Shown: positions 9,061-17,733 of the stretch, piece after piece
Layout: every line of letters begins with the position of its first letter
Numbering within the stretch: position 1 is the stretch's first letter
Origin: Ligilactobacillus apodemi DSM 16634 = JCM 16172
GTDB taxonomy: Bacteria > Bacillota > Bacilli > Lactobacillales > Lactobacillaceae
Length of the DNA: 64,000 nucleotides
NCBI RefSeq assembly: GCF_001434405.1
Contig: NZ_AZFT01000053.1
Location: 310,001 to 374,000, forward strand
Direction of reading: 5' to 3'
Notes under the pieces: model-generated
What the model saw: the letters and a program-made list of their open reading frames with translations, nothing else
Databases searched by the model: none
What the model was told of the DNA's origin: nothing
Program-made: the position numbers and the translations under genes

Positions 9061-10389
9061 ATGGAAGAAACTTTAGAAAAATATGCCCTAGAACATATTA
9101 ATGATTATGCTGATTTAATCAAATTTAAGTCAATATCAGCTCAAAATTTAGAACTTCCTGAGACAGCAAATTATTTAGCTCAAATTTTTAGTGAGCTTGG
9201 GGCAGTATGTGTTAAAAAGTTGGGAGCAAAGACAGCTCCGATCGTCTTTGCCGAATTTAATGGTAATGATCCAACTAAAACGATCTTATTTTATCATCAT
9301 TACGATGTTCAACCACCTGAACCGCTTGAAAAGTGGGACAGCGAACCTTTTGAGCCTACAATTCATGAGGGAAAACTGTTTGCGCGTGGTGCATCAGATA
9401 ATAAAGGCGAATTGATCGCGCGTTTGTTAATAGTTAAGTACTTTCAAGCTCACGGTGGCTTACCAGTCAATGTTAAGTTTTTTGTCGAAGGTCAAGAAGA
9501 GATCGGTAGTCCACAAATTGAAGAGATCGTAACCCAAAATAAAGCGTTGTTAAAAGCAGATGCCTGTATTTGGGAAGGTGGCGGTAAAAATAATAGCGAT
9601 AATTACCAGATCGTTGGTGGAATGCGCGGAATCAGTGTTTTTGATGTTGAAGTAAGGACGGCTGATGTTGATTTACATTCATCTTTAGCTTCATATGCAG
9701 AAAATGCTGCTTGGCGCCTTATTCGGGGCTTAGCAACGCTTCGTGACGATCAAGGTCATGTGCTAGTTGAAGGTTTTTATGATGATATTGAACCACTATC
9801 AGACCAAGAAATAAAAGCTGTTAAAAATTCTGATTTTGATCTTGAGAAGGTTAAAAAACGAGCTGGTTTAAGAAAAACGATCAGTCAAGATCCTAAGTTT
9901 GAGCTTGTTAATCAGCCAACTTTAACGATCAATGGTCTTGATGCAGGCTATCAAGGAAGTGGTATCAAAACAGTGATTCCGCATCTTGCCAAAGCAAAAC
10001 TTGACTGCCGGTTATCCCCATCTCAAGATCCTAAAAAAATTGCTACCTTGATTCAAGCTCATTTCAATAAACATGGTTTTGCGGATCTGAAAGTTCATTA
10101 TCGGTTAGGCGAATTAGGTTTTCGCTCTGAGATGAATGATCCTTTTGTAGCATTAGTCCTTAAAGAAGCCACTAAAATCTATGGTAAAGATACCAAGTAT
10201 TTACCTAATTCTGCTGGAGGTGGTCCAGCAGAAATTTTTGGTAAGACACTCAAATTACCAATTTTAGCTTTTGGAGTAACTTACGCCGGCAGTCAAGTTC
10301 ATAGTCCCAATGAACACATCCGTTTGGCAGATTTTGGACAAGGCACCCAGTTGTTAGGTGAGATCTTAACAGCATATGGAAATAATTAA
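9061..10389 (+). CDS. M20 family metallopeptidase, paralogue of the 7.3-8.7 kb gene
   Basis: The product is 442 residues from the ATG at 9061, chosen because GAGAGG ends 7 nt upstream; an in-frame TTG at 9046 has no site. It carries the same metal-binding motifs as its neighbour: HYDVQPPEPLEKW, SDNKGE and EGQEEIGS. The two proteins align over their full length, so they arose by tandem duplication or are close family members. It is separated from the met operon by a terminator and its own candidate operator, so it is probably regulated independently. The substrate is unknown (dipeptide, acyl amino acid or carbamoyl compound). Confidence 0.88.
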   Translation: MEETLEKYALEHINDYADLIKFKSISAQNLELPETANYLAQIFSELGAVCVKKLGAKTAPIVFAEFNGNDPTKTILFYHHYDVQPPEPLEKWDSEPFEPTIHEGKLFARGASDNKGELIARLLIVKYFQAHGGLPVNVKFFVEGQEEIGSPQIEEIVTQNKALLKADACIWEGGGKNNSDNYQIVGGMRGISVFDVEVRTADVDLHSSLASYAENAAWRLIRGLATLRDDQGHVLVEGFYDDIEPLSDQEIKAVKNSDFDLEKVKKRAGLRKTISQDPKFELVNQPTLTINGLDAGYQGSGIKTVIPHLAKAKLDCRLSPSQDPKKIATLIQAHFNKHGFADLKVHYRLGELGFRSEMNDPFVALVLKEATKIYGKDTKYLPNSAGGGPAEIFGKTLKLPILAFGVTYAGSQVHSPNEHIRLADFGQGTQLLGEILTAYGNN

Positions 10390-10501
10390 ACGGATTTTTA
10401 TAGCTAACTATGAGTTATGGTAGTTAGTTTTTTCAACGGAAAAATAAGTAATTTGTGCGACACTTTATTAAATTTGTTTAATTTATAGGGCTTATGTCGA
10501 G

Positions 10502-10528
10502 CATTATAGTACGAGGAGAACTATAATG
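10502..10528. promoter_or_regulatory. Perfect inverted repeat upstream of oleate hydratase
   Basis: The 9-bp arms CATTATAGT and ACTATAATG flank a 9-nt centre, 36 nt before the hydratase start. The right arm contains a TATAAT-like -10 sequence, so a bound protein could block RNA polymerase. The regulator is unknown. Confidence 0.45.
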
Positions 10529-10564
10529 TAGTTGAATTTTGAATAACTGATGGGGTGATATGAT

Positions 10565-12259
10565 ATGTTAAAGAACAAAGCAGTGATGATCGGCGCTGGG
10601 ATCGCCAATATGGCAGCCGCCGTTTATTTGATTCAAGAAGGTCATTGGAAAGGCGAAGATATTACTTTCTATGCCCTTGATCTCCATGGTGCAAATGATG
10701 GGGCAGCAGCATCTGTTGCCGCCGAACAATATTGGAACAAGAATCATCCAATGGAAAATACTAAGGGTTACGTTGCCCGTGGTGGACGGATGCTTAACTA
10801 CCGTACGTATGTTGATTTGATGGATCTCTTGGATCGGATTCCATCTGTGACAGAACCAGGGATGACTGCCGCCGAAGATACTCGTGATTTTGATCGCCAT
10901 CATCGGACATATGATAAGGCGCGTTTAATGCAAGGTGGTAAAGGTATTATTGACGGCCATAAATTAGGCTTAAATAACTTAGATCGGATGTTATTATCCC
11001 GTTTAGTCATGATGCCGGATGAAAAAGAACAAGAGTTAGACAATGTGTCGATTGCTGAATACTTCAAGGATGATCCCCATATGTTCCAAACAAACTTTTG
11101 GTATATGTGGGAAACGACCTTTGCCTTTCGAGTGGAATCTTCTGCGCAAGAATTGCGTCGTTACATGCATCAAATGATTTATGAATTCTCCCAAATTGAA
11201 CATTTAGTTGGGGTCAACCGGACACGCTATAATCAATTTGAAAGTATCATGCTACCATTGATCAAATATCTTGAAGGTCAAGGTTGTAAATTTATTATGA
11301 ACAGCCGGGTACAAGCCTTTGATTTCAAAGATACTGCAATGCAAGATGAGATCACAGTTACTGGGCTTGAGATCTTAGATACTAAGACTAATGAACTGAA
11401 GCATGTTGACATTGACGAAGATACTGCGGTCTTCTTTACTAATGGTTCGATCACCGATTCTGCTAGTCTAGGTGACTTCAACACGCCAGCTCCAGAAAAT
11501 ATGGACTATGGTGCTGCTTCGTCACTTTGGAAACAAGCTACTGAACATTTCTATAATTTAGGTAATCCAGACAAATTCTTTGCTGATCGCAAGGCCTCTG
11601 AATGGGTCAGCTTTACTTTGACGACTAAAGACCATCTTTTGTTAAATGAAATTGCCCGAATCACGACTCAAGTTCCAGGAAATGCTTTAAATTCCTTCTT
11701 GTCTACTGAACCGATCACACCATTAGGCCATGAAGATGTAAATATGTCGATCGTTGTGCACCATCAACCACACTTTACGACGCAAAAGCCAAATGAAACA
11801 GTTCTTTGGGGCTATTTCTTGTATCCAAGACGTCACGGTGAATTTGTTGATAAGCCATATATTGAAATGACCGGTAAGGAAATGACCCAAGAATTGATCG
11901 GCCAACTTGCAAAGGTTGATCCAGGTCCAGTCAACATTCGGGAAAAAGAAGCAGCAATCATGGATAGTGTCATCAACTGTATTCCAGTTTACATGCCATA
12001 TGCTTCAGCTTTATTCAATAATCGGGCTAAATCTGATCGTCCGGAAGTTATTCCAGAACATTCAACTAACTTAGCCTTTACCGGTGAATTTGTTGAACAA
12101 CCATATCAAATGGTCTTTACCGAACAAAGTGCCGTACGTTCAGGTGAAGTGGCAGCCTTCCACTTTGCAGGAGTACCGGAAAGTAAATTAGTCAAAAATC
12201 CACGTTTTGACAAGGATCCACGGGTTCTATTACGAGCAGCCAAACGAATGTTTGAATAA
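10565..12259 (+). CDS. ohyA: Oleate hydratase (FAD-dependent fatty acid double-bond hydratase)
   Basis: This 564-residue protein matches the oleate/linoleate hydratase (MCRA) family: N-terminal FAD-binding GAGIANMAAAVYLI, then RGGRMLNYRTYVDLMDLL and the characteristic WYMWETTFAF segment. It adds water to cis-9 double bonds of oleic or linoleic acid, giving 10-hydroxy fatty acids. In gut lactobacilli this detoxifies free fatty acids. The start ATG follows GGGGTGAT. The gene is single and terminated at both ends, with an inverted repeat upstream suggesting its own regulation. Confidence 0.96.
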   Translation: MLKNKAVMIGAGIANMAAAVYLIQEGHWKGEDITFYALDLHGANDGAAASVAAEQYWNKNHPMENTKGYVARGGRMLNYRTYVDLMDLLDRIPSVTEPGMTAAEDTRDFDRHHRTYDKARLMQGGKGIIDGHKLGLNNLDRMLLSRLVMMPDEKEQELDNVSIAEYFKDDPHMFQTNFWYMWETTFAFRVESSAQELRRYMHQMIYEFSQIEHLVGVNRTRYNQFESIMLPLIKYLEGQGCKFIMNSRVQAFDFKDTAMQDEITVTGLEILDTKTNELKHVDIDEDTAVFFTNGSITDSASLGDFNTPAPENMDYGAASSLWKQATEHFYNLGNPDKFFADRKASEWVSFTLTTKDHLLLNEIARITTQVPGNALNSFLSTEPITPLGHEDVNMSIVVHHQPHFTTQKPNETVLWGYFLYPRRHGEFVDKPYIEMTGKEMTQELIGQLAKVDPGPVNIREKEAAIMDSVINCIPVYMPYASALFNNRAKSDRPEVIPEHSTNLAFTGEFVEQPYQMVFTEQSAVRSGEVAAFHFAGVPESKLVKNPRFDKDPRVLLRAAKRMFE

Positions 12260-12272
12260 TCTAATAACTTAT

Positions 12273-12303
12273 AAAAGCGGCTGGAAAACAGCTGCTTTTT
12301 TAT
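12273..12303 (+). terminator. Terminator after oleate hydratase
   Basis: The arms AAGCGGCTG and CAGCTGCTT (one G-T pair) flank a 5-nt loop and are followed by six T residues. Confidence 0.75.
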
Positions 12304-12387
12304 ATGTTTAAAAAGCGCTATTTTTTTAATTATTTGTGGGCTATGATATGATGAAACTAAATATAGTATGAAATTTGAGGCGAATTT

Positions 12388-12728
12388 ATGGAGAAACTTG
12401 AACAAATGAAATGGGTGATGATCTATCAAGCGTATTTAAAAAAGTCACACGCAAAGGTCGAACTAAAGAGGAATTAGCCGAAGTTATTTGCTGGCTGACC
12501 CAACTTGACACTACTGAGCTGGAGCAAACTATTACAAGCACACAAACACTAGCAGAGTTTTTTGCTAAAATCAAGCTAAATCCTAAAGCAAATTTGATCA
12601 AAGGAAAAGTTTGTGGCATACAAGTAGAAGTGCTTGCTGATCCTTTTTTGCGTAAGGTGCGTTATTTAGATAAGTTAGTTGATGAATTAGCACAAGGTAA
12701 GCCAATGGCTAAAGTTTTACGAACATAA
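12388..12728 (+). pseudogene. DUF2200 family protein split by a -1 shift at A-AAA-AAG
   Basis: The ATG at 12388 has a GAGGCG site and reads MEKLEQMK, then IYQAYLKK, before stopping soon after. The remaining family sequence (KGRTKEELAEVICWL, then KANLIKGKVCGI, then RYLDKLVDELAQGKPMAKVLR) is in the -1 frame. Joining the frames at the heptamer A AAA AAG (12438-12444) gives LKKVTRKGRTKEEL, matching the DUF2200 pattern. This is either a one-A deletion in an A7 run (mutation or sequencing error) or ribosomal slippage, because the heptamer is in the phase used by E. coli dnaX. DUF2200 proteins have no assigned function. Confidence 0.75.
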
Positions 12729-12747
12729 AATCTAAGGTGATAAATAA

Positions 12748-12922
12748 ATGAAAGGTAAAAAAGAGAGTTGTTGTTATTTTTCATAGCAATATTATTTTTA
12801 TTAGGGGTGATGGTAGTGTTTTTTAAATTAAATTCTACTTGGCAACGGTGGATCGGAATTATCACAGCAGTCATTGCGCTTAAGGGTGTTTGGCTGTGGT
12901 TTAAAGCTGATAAAGTTGAATA
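12748..12922 (+). pseudogene. Small one- or two-TM membrane protein, frame broken at an A6 run
   Basis: ATG at 12748 with AAGGTGAT upstream reads MKGKK and would soon stop at TAG. Adding one A in the A6 run 12757-12762 continues it as MKGKKRELLLFFIAILFLL and on to ...WQRWIGIITAVIALKGVW...KADKVE and TAA. The restored product of about 58 residues has two hydrophobic segments and positive N-terminal charge, as expected for a real small membrane protein. No function was recognised. As with the upstream DUF2200 gene, a homopolymer indel or assembly error is likely. Confidence 0.55.
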
Positions 12923-12938
12923 ACTAGATTGACAGAAC

Positions 12939-12977
12939 TAAAACTGACCGAACATAGAAAATGTTCGGTCAGTTTTC
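12939..12977 (+). terminator. Terminator before the LevR-type activator
   Basis: The perfect arms AAAACTGACCGAACAT and ATGTTCGGTCAGTTTT enclose a 5-nt loop. The symmetric A/T tails allow it to act in either direction. Confidence 0.85.
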
Positions 12978-13068
12978 TTATGATTAAACTACTAGGAGAA
13001 TCACTAGAAAATCTAAAAGAAAAGGGTTACAATTAAATTGGTTTATACCAATCAGAGGGAGGAAAATC

Positions 13069-15747
13069 GTGAAGGCGAGAAAAGATGAAGTATTAGAAAT
13101 GTTGTTGGCAAACGCAACTGAAATGACTGCTAAAGATTTGGCTGATCGTTTAGGGATCGATCGGACTAATGTTAGTCGTTATTTGAATGAATTAACTAAA
13201 GCGGGAAAAGTTAAAAAAATTGACGGGCGTCCCGTAAAATTTCAAATCATGCCGAATTTATCTAAAAAGTACATTAGTTTTGATAACTTGATTGGGCGCG
13301 AAGATTCGTTGAAAAATCCGATTCAAAAATCTAAGGCAGCGATTTTATATCCGCCAAGAGGATTACACACAGTTATTTTTGGTGAGACAGGTACTGGTAA
13401 GACGATGTTTGCAGAATGCATGTATCGTTTTGCCGTTGAGGCCAATGTTTTGGCTAAAGATGCACCATTTATTACGTTTAACTGTGCTGATTATGCGCAA
13501 AATCCCCAATTACTTTTTGGGCACATTTTTGGGGTAAAACGTGGTGCGTTTACTGGAGCTGAAGAGACACGGGCTGGTTTGTTAGAAAAGGCTGATGGCG
13601 GGATTTTATTTCTAGATGAGATCCATCGTTTGCCACCAGAAGGGCAAGAAATGTTATTCACTTTTATTGATAAAGGAAAATTTCGCTCATTGGGTGACAG
13701 TCAAGAAAAGGAAGCTTCGGTCCAAATCATCGGAGCTACAACTGAGACAAGTTCAATGTTTTTATCGACCTTTAACCGGCGGATTCCCATGCAAATCGAA
13801 CTGCCTGCTTTAGCGGAGCGTTCTTTGGACGAAAGATTAGCGATCATTAAAGAATTTTTACAACAAGAAGCTAACCGTCTAGGTCAAGAAATCACGATCG
13901 ATAAGCGCAGTTTGCTAGCTTTTTTACTCTATCATGCTGAAGGAAACATCGGTCAGCTGAAACGTGATTTAAAATTAGTTTGTGCCAAGGCTTTTTTATA
14001 TCACCAAACTAGTGATAACGAAGAAAAATTAAGAATCGGAGAAGATGAGCTCCCATTAGTGGTTCAAAAAGGCTTATTACGTGTCAATGAAGTTCAAGAT
14101 ATGCTAACACCTTTTTTAGATAACAAGAATCTCTATTTGACCTTAAAGCCAGGTACCCAAGAAGTCGTTTGGGGGCAAGATCCAAGTAAAGACATGGAAG
14201 TTTATAACTCGATCACTTATAAGCTGGAAAAACTAGGACGCGAAAACTTATCTGAGATCGATCTAGGTGAATTGATATCAAAAGATGTTGATAAATATTT
14301 TGAAACTTATGTTGAAGAACTTTCCCATACCAATGTTTATCAAGAGATCATTTCTGATGAATTATGGCAATTGGTTAATGAATTATATGATTTTGCTGCC
14401 GAAAAATTACAGCGAGAATACACTGAAAAGAATCGCTTTGCCTTCGCATTACACCTTAATTCTACAATTGAACGCATAAAAAGTGAGCAGCTTATCACTC
14501 ATCCTAATTTAAATGATGTCCGTAGAAATCACTCCAAGGAATTTCAACTAGCGATCGAGCTTTCCAATCGAATCGAAGAGGTCTATGATATCATGATGCC
14601 ACTAGATGAAATTGGTTTTATTACGATGTTTTTAACGATGGATGCGCATGAAATCAAGCCGACGATGGAACGTCAAGTTGCAGTGTTAGTCGTTATGCAC
14701 GGAAAATCAACCGCTTCCAGTATGTTAGAAACGGTCCAAGAACTTTTGGGGACAAGTAAAGGTATAGCTTTTAATATGCCACTAACATTAAAAAGTGAAG
14801 CAATGTATGGTCAAATTAGAAGTTATATTCAGCAAAATAGAGCAGAGTTGACAGAAGGGCTCATTATTTTGACCGATATGGGTTCCCCGAATAATTTTGG
14901 GAATTTGATTTTTCATGAGATGGGCATTCGGACCCGCGTAATTTCAATGGCAAGTACGATACTTGTTTTAGAAAGTTTACGATTGGCGATCATGGGACGG
15001 TCACTAGAAGAGATCTACAGCAGTGTTACTTCGATCTTTCAAACAATGCTTCACTTGGAAGAACCCATGCCAAAGGATCAAAAGAAAGTGATCATTGTTG
15101 CTTGTTTTACGGGTGAGGGGGTTTCAAAACGCTTAAATGAAGTCGTTTCGCAGCTGGTCAACTTAGATGAATTTGAGATAATTCAAATGCAATCATTAGA
15201 GCGTGAAAGTTTTAAACATCGTATTGACCAAATTATTTCGCAAAAAGAAATTGTGGCGATCATTGGTACGATGGAACTTCATTATCAAAAAATTCCTTTT
15301 ATTCCGGCCATGAATCTGTTTAAAAAAGATAAGATCATCGAATTTCAAGATCTCTTAGGAAGTACACTCACTGTAAGTGAAATGTCAGAGTCGCTAATGC
15401 AGTATTTTTCGCCACAATTTGATGTCAAAGAGCTCTTCTTTTTAATTGACGATGTGCTCCAAGCGATTCGCAAAAAGCAAGAATTGATCATTGAAAATAC
15501 TGTATTGCAAGCTTTAAACTTGCATATTGCCTTTTTAGTTGAGCGGATCAAGAAAAATGAAACTAGACCGCCATTTGAAAATGTTACAGCTTATCATCAA
15601 CAGCACTATCAGTTATTTGAACATGTGGCAACTCAATTAGCGGTACTGGAAAAGAAATATGCATTCAAATTTAGCGAAGATGATATTGCTTATATTGTTA
15701 AGACACTTGAAGATAATCAAATTGAACTAGGATTGCACAGTGTGTAA
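13069..15747 (+). CDS. LevR-type sigma-54 activator with PTS regulation domains
   Basis: This 892-residue protein starts at GTG behind GGGAGG. It has an N-terminal winged helix (about 1-60), then a sigma-54-interacting AAA+ domain with Walker A GETGTGKT at 105-112, the sigma-54 contact loop GAFTGA at 159-164 and Walker B GGILFLDEIHR. PRD1 (around 450-550), an EIIA-Man-like domain (VLVVMHGKSTASS), an EIIB-like segment and a C-terminal PRD2 follow. By family knowledge the PTS phosphorylates the PRD/EIIA histidines to switch activity. It is placed directly before a -24/-12 promoter and a PTS operon, its evident target. Confidence 0.95.
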   Translation: MKARKDEVLEMLLANATEMTAKDLADRLGIDRTNVSRYLNELTKAGKVKKIDGRPVKFQIMPNLSKKYISFDNLIGREDSLKNPIQKSKAAILYPPRGLHTVIFGETGTGKTMFAECMYRFAVEANVLAKDAPFITFNCADYAQNPQLLFGHIFGVKRGAFTGAEETRAGLLEKADGGILFLDEIHRLPPEGQEMLFTFIDKGKFRSLGDSQEKEASVQIIGATTETSSMFLSTFNRRIPMQIELPALAERSLDERLAIIKEFLQQEANRLGQEITIDKRSLLAFLLYHAEGNIGQLKRDLKLVCAKAFLYHQTSDNEEKLRIGEDELPLVVQKGLLRVNEVQDMLTPFLDNKNLYLTLKPGTQEVVWGQDPSKDMEVYNSITYKLEKLGRENLSEIDLGELISKDVDKYFETYVEELSHTNVYQEIISDELWQLVNELYDFAAEKLQREYTEKNRFAFALHLNSTIERIKSEQLITHPNLNDVRRNHSKEFQLAIELSNRIEEVYDIMMPLDEIGFITMFLTMDAHEIKPTMERQVAVLVVMHGKSTASSMLETVQELLGTSKGIAFNMPLTLKSEAMYGQIRSYIQQNRAELTEGLIILTDMGSPNNFGNLIFHEMGIRTRVISMASTILVLESLRLAIMGRSLEEIYSSVTSIFQTMLHLEEPMPKDQKKVIIVACFTGEGVSKRLNEVVSQLVNLDEFEIIQMQSLERESFKHRIDQIISQKEIVAIIGTMELHYQKIPFIPAMNLFKKDKIIEFQDLLGSTLTVSEMSESLMQYFSPQFDVKELFFLIDDVLQAIRKKQELIIENTVLQALNLHIAFLVERIKKNETRPPFENVTAYHQQHYQLFEHVATQLAVLEKKYAFKFSEDDIAYIVKTLEDNQIELGLHSV

Positions 15748-15807
15748 TTCTAGTTTTTTTGTGTGTAACTTAAAAGCCTTATCATACCGGCGTTTATGTG
15801 GTGAAAA

Positions 15808-15826
15808 GTTGGCACGAAAATTGCTA
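15808..15826 (+). promoter_or_regulatory. Sigma-54 (-24/-12) promoter of the PTS operon
   Basis: TTGGCACGAAAATTGCT (15809-15825) matches the sigma-54 consensus TGGCAC-N5-TTGCW. GG at 15811-15812 and GC at 15823-15824 are 10 bp apart, the strict spacing for RpoN. It lies 55 nt before the IIB start and downstream of a LevR-type activator. rpoN itself is not in the window. Confidence 0.93.
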
Positions 15827-15879
15827 TATATAAAGTGTAAAGCAAAAATATCTTAATTTTATTACAAGGAGTGTTTATC

Positions 15880-16197
15880 ATGAAAAGAATTATGTTAGTT
15901 TGTGCAGCGGGAATGAGTACGAGTTTATTAGTAACAAAAATGCAAAAGGCAGCTGAAAATGAAGGCCTAGAAACGGATATCTTTGCAGTTTCAGCGACAG
16001 AAGCCGATGCAAAATTAGAAGATTCCAGTAAACCAGTCGATGTTTTATTATTAGGACCTCAAGTTCGTTTTATGAAAGGTCAATTTGAAACAAAACTAGC
16101 AGCTAAAGGTATTCCGGTCGATGTCATTGATATGAAAAATTATGGCACGATGAATGGTGAAGCAGTTTTGAAAACAGCGCTTGGATTGATGAACTAA
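15880..16197 (+). CDS. celA: PTS lactose/cellobiose-family EIIB component
   Basis: The product is 105 residues from ATG 15880, chosen over GTG 15871 because AAGGAG is only correctly spaced for the ATG. The phosphorylated cysteine lies in MLVCAAGMSTSLL near the N-terminus, the classic EIIB-Lac/Cel site. It transfers phosphate from EIIA to the incoming sugar at EIIC. It is the first gene after the sigma-54 promoter. A beta-glucoside, cellobiose or chitobiose-like disaccharide is expected from the family and the downstream GH1 enzyme. Confidence 0.94.
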   Translation: MKRIMLVCAAGMSTSLLVTKMQKAAENEGLETDIFAVSATEADAKLEDSSKPVDVLLLGPQVRFMKGQFETKLAAKGIPVDVIDMKNYGTMNGEAVLKTALGLMN

Positions 16198-16212
16198 AGG
16201 AGGATAGCCCAA

Positions 16213-16542
16213 ATGAGTGAAGAAATAAAGCAAGAACAATTAGAAGCGGTAATGGGATTGATCATCAATGCGGGCAACGCTAAAAGTGATGCAATGGAAG
16301 CTATTCAAGCGGCTAAAGTTGGTGATTTTGCCTTAGCCAAAGAAAAATTAGCCACTGCTGATCAGGCTTTGATAAAAGCGCATCATTCTCAGACTGGCTT
16401 ACTACAAGATGAAGCTAGTGGAAAGAAAATGACACTTACGTTACTAGCTGTTCATAGCCAAGATCACTTAATGACAAGTATTACTTTCAATGATATGGCA
16501 AAAGAAATAGTTGAGCTTTACCAACGTTTGGCCGCTAAATAG
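16213..16542 (+). CDS. celC: PTS lactose/cellobiose-family EIIA component
   Basis: This 109-residue helical protein has the active histidine in LLAVHSQDHLMT (His about 90 within the TLLAVHSQDHL motif), typical of the EIIA-Lac/Cel trimer. It accepts phosphate from HPr and passes it to EIIB. It lies 15 nt after EIIB with an AGGAGG site, so translation is coupled. Confidence 0.94.
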   Translation: MSEEIKQEQLEAVMGLIINAGNAKSDAMEAIQAAKVGDFALAKEKLATADQALIKAHHSQTGLLQDEASGKKMTLTLLAVHSQDHLMTSITFNDMAKEIVELYQRLAAK

Positions 16543-16556
16543 GAAGAAGTGATCAT

Positions 16557-17696
16557 GTGAAATTAGCACGCAACGCTCAAACGTTAGCTGAAATTGCGGA
16601 TTTAGTTGAATACGCTTTCGACAAACCGCAATCACTGCTAAATGATTCACTTTTTCTAACACGCTACGATCATGCTGATGCTTATGGTGTAAGACAGGAA
16701 AATAAGCTGACCAATCTGGTTATGGCGAATCATTTTGAAAGCCAATTTTTTCAACAAAGACTCAAAATGGCAGGTGTCGGATATGTAGCAAGTTATCCTG
16801 AATATCGCGGAAAAGGGCAGATCAGTAATATTATGACCGAACTGTTAAGTGATCTTTATGCGCAGGGTGTTGCAATTTCGCAACTAGCACCTTTTTCAGC
16901 AGCCTTTTACCGCCAATTTGGTTATGAATTTACGAGCCACCAAAAAACGTACCGGATTTCAGCACAAGCTTTTACAAATTTGACTAGTGAATGCAATGGA
17001 ACCATCAAACGTGGCTCTTGGCACCAATTAAAACCCACGATTTGTTCACTTTATCAAAAATTATTACCTGGACAAGTTGGGACGGTTGTCCGTGAAGCTT
17101 GGTGGTGGGAACGCTTAGATAAGTACTATGACCGGCGTTTTTATGCAGTTGCCTTTAATGATGCAAATGTTGCCAAAGGATATCTCATTTATCGGATGCA
17201 AGGAGCAACTTTTGTGATCGATGAGTTCGCATACGAAGATGATTTTGCTGTACGTAAACTGCTGACTTACGTGAAAGCGCATATTTCGTCGTTTAAAGAG
17301 ATCGTTTATCATGGTCCAGCAAATGAAATACTTGAGCATTATTTTAGCGAACAACAAGAACTTTCGTGTACCTTATCCCCTTATATGATGAGTCGAATTA
17401 TCGATATTGAGCAATTATTTACCCATATTTTATTAGATCAAGCAAAAATTGTGCTTGAAGTGACCGAAGATGAGCAATGCCCTTGGAATATTGGCAGTTG
17501 GCAACTTGAGCAGGGAACGTGTAAAAAGGTCGATCAGCCGGGAGAGTTAAAAGCTTCGATTCAAAGTTGGAGTGAACTATTATTAGGTGACTTAACGCTC
17601 GCAGAAGGACTTTTTCTAGGTAAAGTAACCGCAACTAAAAAATTTGAAACTGAAATTTTTCCAAAGGGGCAGCAACGTTTTTATGATTATTTTTAA
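16557..17696 (+). CDS. Eis-like GNAT N-acetyltransferase inside the PTS operon
   Basis: This 379-residue protein starts at GTG behind AGGAAG, 14 nt after EIIA. It has an N-terminal GNAT acetyl-CoA fold with the ASYPEYRGKGQISNIM pyrophosphate-loop motif, a second GNAT-like half and a C-terminal SCP2-like segment, the layout of the Eis / Acetyltransf_9 family. Its acceptor is unknown. The position between PTS subunits suggests modification of an amino-sugar, a sugar-linked substrate or an aminoglycoside-like compound, but that is inference only. Confidence 0.85.
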   Translation: MKLARNAQTLAEIADLVEYAFDKPQSLLNDSLFLTRYDHADAYGVRQENKLTNLVMANHFESQFFQQRLKMAGVGYVASYPEYRGKGQISNIMTELLSDLYAQGVAISQLAPFSAAFYRQFGYEFTSHQKTYRISAQAFTNLTSECNGTIKRGSWHQLKPTICSLYQKLLPGQVGTVVREAWWWERLDKYYDRRFYAVAFNDANVAKGYLIYRMQGATFVIDEFAYEDDFAVRKLLTYVKAHISSFKEIVYHGPANEILEHYFSEQQELSCTLSPYMMSRIIDIEQLFTHILLDQAKIVLEVTEDEQCPWNIGSWQLEQGTCKKVDQPGELKASIQSWSELLLGDLTLAEGLFLGKVTATKKFETEIFPKGQQRFYDYF

Positions 17697-17733
17697 GTTA
17701 AATGATTTATGACAGAATCAGGAGGAAGACACA

